From assembly GCA_040905685.1 (NCBI GenBank), contig JBBDRB010000105.1, forward strand, positions 124,001-188,000: DNA of 64,000 bases, in the 5' to 3' direction. Under the pieces are notes generated by a model. It saw only the letters and a list, made by a program, of their open reading frames with translations, was not told the DNA's origin and did no database searches. The DNA is from JBBDMU01 sp040905685 (GTDB taxonomy: Bacteria > Bacteroidota > Rhodothermia > Balneolales > Natronogracilivirgulaceae). Both the position numbers and the translations under genes were made by a program. This document shows, piece after piece, positions 62,067-64,000 of this stretch. Each line of letters begins with the position of its first letter. Within the stretch, counting starts at the first letter, position 1.

Positions 62067-63382
62067 TTAAAACAACTGGTATAACGTATGACCTAAGATC
62101 ATAGCGATCAAAAGGGGACAGATAAATTTGATAAAGACGACCCAGACGGCGCCGAACCCGCTGCTTTCGACGGCGGGGAACCCTTTTTTCATTTCCAGCA
62201 GGGCGTTCTCGGTCTTCCAGAAATAACTCAGGAAGATGCAGATCATAAGTCCGCCAAGCGGCAGGCCGATCTCGTTAAATACGGCCACGAGGATATCGAT
62301 CAGGGCCGTATCGTAGGAAACCACTACGGCAAACAGCCCGACCAGGCTGCCCATCAGCCAGGCCGCCTTTTTGCGGGAGAGCCCGTGTTCGTCGATGACG
62401 TAGGCGACGGGCACCTCCAGCAGGGAAATAGAAGAGGTCAGGGCGGCCAGGCCCAGCAGAATGAAAAATGAGATACCCAGGAACATGCCCAGCAGTCCGC
62501 CGATGTTGTGGAACATCTCCGGGAGCACATCAAAGACGAGGGTCACGCTGGAGATCAGCGCCCCGTCGGGCCCCAGGATCTGCACGCCGCCGGCCTGGGC
62601 GGCAAACATGGCCGGGATCACCAGCAAGCCTGCCAGGATGGCAATGCCAATATCGGCCAGGGTCACATAGACGGCCGATTCCACCACATTCTGATCATTT
62701 TTAATATAAGAGCCGTAGGTGATCAGCACCCCCATGCCCAGAGACAGGGAGAAAAAAGCCTGGCCCATGGCCGACAGGATCAGTCCGCCGTCGAGGGTCG
62801 AGAAATCCGGCCTGAAGTATACGCTCAGGCCTTCGGCGCTGCCGGGGAGGGTGAACACATAGCCCGACATGATGACTAAAATGATGATGAGCACGGGCAT
62901 GAGGAACTTGGTGGCCCGTTCGATGCCCTGGCTGACCCCTCCGGTAATAATGTAGACGGTCAGGAGCATGAACAGGAGGGAAAACACCGCGTTTTTGGTG
63001 CCGTGGCCCAAATCTCCCAGCACGGCGGCTGTGCGGGCGGCGCCGAGGAAATAGAACACCTCCTCCAGCACATAGCCCAGGGTCCATCCCGACAGGACCA
63101 GGTAAAACGTCAGGATCATTAAGGAGCACAGAATGGCCCAATAGCCAATGAGGGAAGTGAATGGGTTGTTCCGGCTTAAACCCGAAAATGCCCCTGCGGG
63201 ACCCTTCCGGGTCCTTCGTCCGATGGTCAGTTCGGCGATCATCACCGGAAAGCCGATCGCCAGGCAGCACAGCAAATAGATTACGATAAAGGCCGCTCCC
63301 CCGTTATCGGCAACCTGGGTGGGAAACCCCCATATGTTGCCGAGTCCGACAGCCGAACCGGCTGCAGCCAGGACAAACCCGA
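62067..63382. repeat. direct repeat unit B (identical with 60581-61896)
   Basis: Second copy of the roughly 1316-base block. The repeat covers the transporter coding region except the first codons; it has no terminal inverted repeats or transposase, so it is a duplicated gene and not an insertion sequence. Confidence 0.9.
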
Positions 63383-63431
63383 TTTTCGTGTTCCACTTGC
63401 CCCTGGTTTGTACGGGTGATTTGTCAGCCAA
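62067..63431 (-). CDS. sodium-dependent neurotransmitter-type transporter, copy 2
   Basis: A 454-residue SNF-family symporter, same length as copy 1. Only the first residues differ (MADKSPVQT against MEETINTQN, and one Ile/Phe change in the next part). It begins 30 bases before the Wzi-like gene ends on the same strand. Copies may have the same substrate but different promoters. Confidence 0.93.
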   Translation of the reverse strand: MADKSPVQTRGKWNTKIGFVLAAAGSAVGLGNIWGFPTQVADNGGAAFIVIYLLCCLAIGFPVMIAELTIGRRTRKGPAGAFSGLSRNNPFTSLIGYWAILCSLMILTFYLVLSGWTLGYVLEEVFYFLGAARTAAVLGDLGHGTKNAVFSLLFMLLTVYIITGGVSQGIERATKFLMPVLIIILVIMSGYVFTLPGSAEGLSVYFRPDFSTLDGGLILSAMGQAFFSLSLGMGVLITYGSYIKNDQNVVESAVYVTLADIGIAILAGLLVIPAMFAAQAGGVQILGPDGALISSVTLVFDVLPEMFHNIGGLLGMFLGISFFILLGLAALTSSISLLEVPVAYVIDEHGLSRKKAAWLMGSLVGLFAVVVSYDTALIDILVAVFNEIGLPLGGLMICIFLSYFWKTENALLEMKKGFPAVESSGFGAVWVVFIKFICPLLIAMILGHTLYQLF

Positions 63432-63460
63432 AATGTGCCAGTAATTTTATTAAATGGTTG

Positions 63461-64000
63461 TCAGCGGATAACTTTTTGAATTCCAAGCCAGACTCCGGCA
63501 TTATTGCTGTAAAGCTGGCCGGTATCGGCGGCAAAAGCAGCGTTGAAATATAAATCAGATAGATAAGGTAACAGAGTTTGGGTTTCGAGCAAAAAGGAAA
63601 ATTGCGTCAGGCCATGGTAATAAGGATAGTCCTCACCGCGAGGCTCCTCAACGGTACCGTAGGTTCCGTAGTTTCTGCTGTAGGTAATAAGGGTACGGTA
63701 TGAGAAAGCGGGGCTTATCGCTCCTCCGGCCCCGAGATGATGGGCCACAATGCGGTTGTTTTCTATGCCCGGTCCATCATCACGGGGGAAAAATAAGGGA
63801 TTGCCCAGGGTCCTTCCGAAATAGGTCCAGCCGCTCCGGTACAGGAAGTGATTGTAGTAATTTTCGTTTCCTTTTTCACCGTCCCGGAAATTACCCGGAT
63901 CCGGCCGCCGCGGCCCATCCTGCCATTTGGTGTATAAAAATTCATAGGTTATGGCTGAAAGCAAGCTTTGCTGATTGGCGGATGCTATGCTGATGCCCAG
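63461..64000 (-). CDS. Wzi-like capsule assembly/outer membrane protein, C-terminal part
   Basis: The last 179 codons of a gene that continues past the right edge. The protein has alternating aromatic and polar residues typical of outer membrane beta strands, with SAITYEFLYTKWQDGPR, YYNHFLYRSGWTYFGRTLGNPLFF and the end VWLGIQKVIR. These segments resemble the Wzi capsule assembly family. No upstream part is visible. It is on the same strand as copy 2 of the transporter, with a 29-base gap. Confidence 0.75.
   Translation of the reverse strand: MGISIASANQQSLLSAITYEFLYTKWQDGPRRPDPGNFRDGEKGNENYYNHFLYRSGWTYFGRTLGNPLFFPRDDGPGIENNRIVAHHLGAGGAISPAFSYRTLITYSRNYGTYGTVEEPRGEDYPYYHGLTQFSFLLETQTLLPYLSDLYFNAAFAADTGQLYSNNAGVWLGIQKVIR

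Noticed and set aside
60581..63382. Insertion sequence as explanation of the direct repeat
   Set aside because: No transposase, terminal inverted repeats or target duplication; the repeated unit is a transporter gene.

Overview
The window is a chromosomal stretch of about 64 kb, densely coding, with about 70 protein genes, three tRNA genes and a probable 6S RNA. No rRNA, CRISPR array, phage or insertion sequence was seen. The organism looks like a member of the Bacteroidota/Balneolota branch; a Balneolaceae-like bacterium is my best guess. This is inferred from a split ATP synthase operon (atpBEFHAG without atpDC), a bactofilin next to an M23 peptidase, a DUF2795 protein, a Wzi-type outer membrane protein, a phytoene synthase, and promoters resembling TTTG-N18-21-TAnnTTTG. 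TTG start codons are common.

Region 1 (1-9150, minus strand) is a translation operon read right to left: thrS, infC (probable ATC start), rpmI, rplT, pheS, pheT, a small coiled-coil gene, zapA and a 6S-like RNA, followed by a YmdB-type phosphodiesterase and lolD. The rplT-pheS gap holds a terminator-like hairpin with a competing alternative pairing, a candidate attenuator. Region 2 (9.2-21.5 kb) is mixed: a DUF72 protein, a GntP permease behind two palindromes, a MutM/Fpg-family glycosylase lacking one zinc-finger cysteine, an M20 peptidase, tRNA-Val, nusB, a PPP phosphatase, ychF, rlmD, a cNMP-binding protein and an Omp85 protein.

Region 3 (21.6-34.2 kb, mostly plus strand) holds tatA, gatA, prmA, an RRM protein, an ECF sigma factor and guaB, then the M23 peptidase-bactofilin pair, which leads directly into the F-type ATP synthase genes. 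Region 4 (34.2-43 kb) has tRNA-Ser, a PspC protein, tmk, an SRPBCC protein, aroE, pgeF, recO, an HtrA protease, icd and a GDP-fucose synthase. A PemK/MazF-like toxin-antitoxin pair follows purC and a LacI-type regulator.

Region 5 (45.4-52.5 kb, plus strand) encodes phytoene synthase, a biotin carboxylase paralog, murQ, plsC, a TonB-like protein, tRNA-Ser, mltG and a methyltransferase. Region 6 (52.4-60.5 kb, minus strand) looks like one long operon: efp, accB, accC, gcvH, gcvPA, guaA, a TPR plus periplasmic-binding protein and a CoA-binding protein. Region 7 (60.6-64 kb) has two tandem, almost identical sodium-dependent transporter genes and the 3' end of a Wzi-like gene cut by the window edge.

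Most genes are ordinary housekeeping genes. The observations most worth testing are the pheS leader, the 6S RNA, the sharply bounded identity between the two transporters, the toxin-antitoxin pair, and the LpoA-like architecture encoded downstream of guaA. I found no clear novel multi-gene system.
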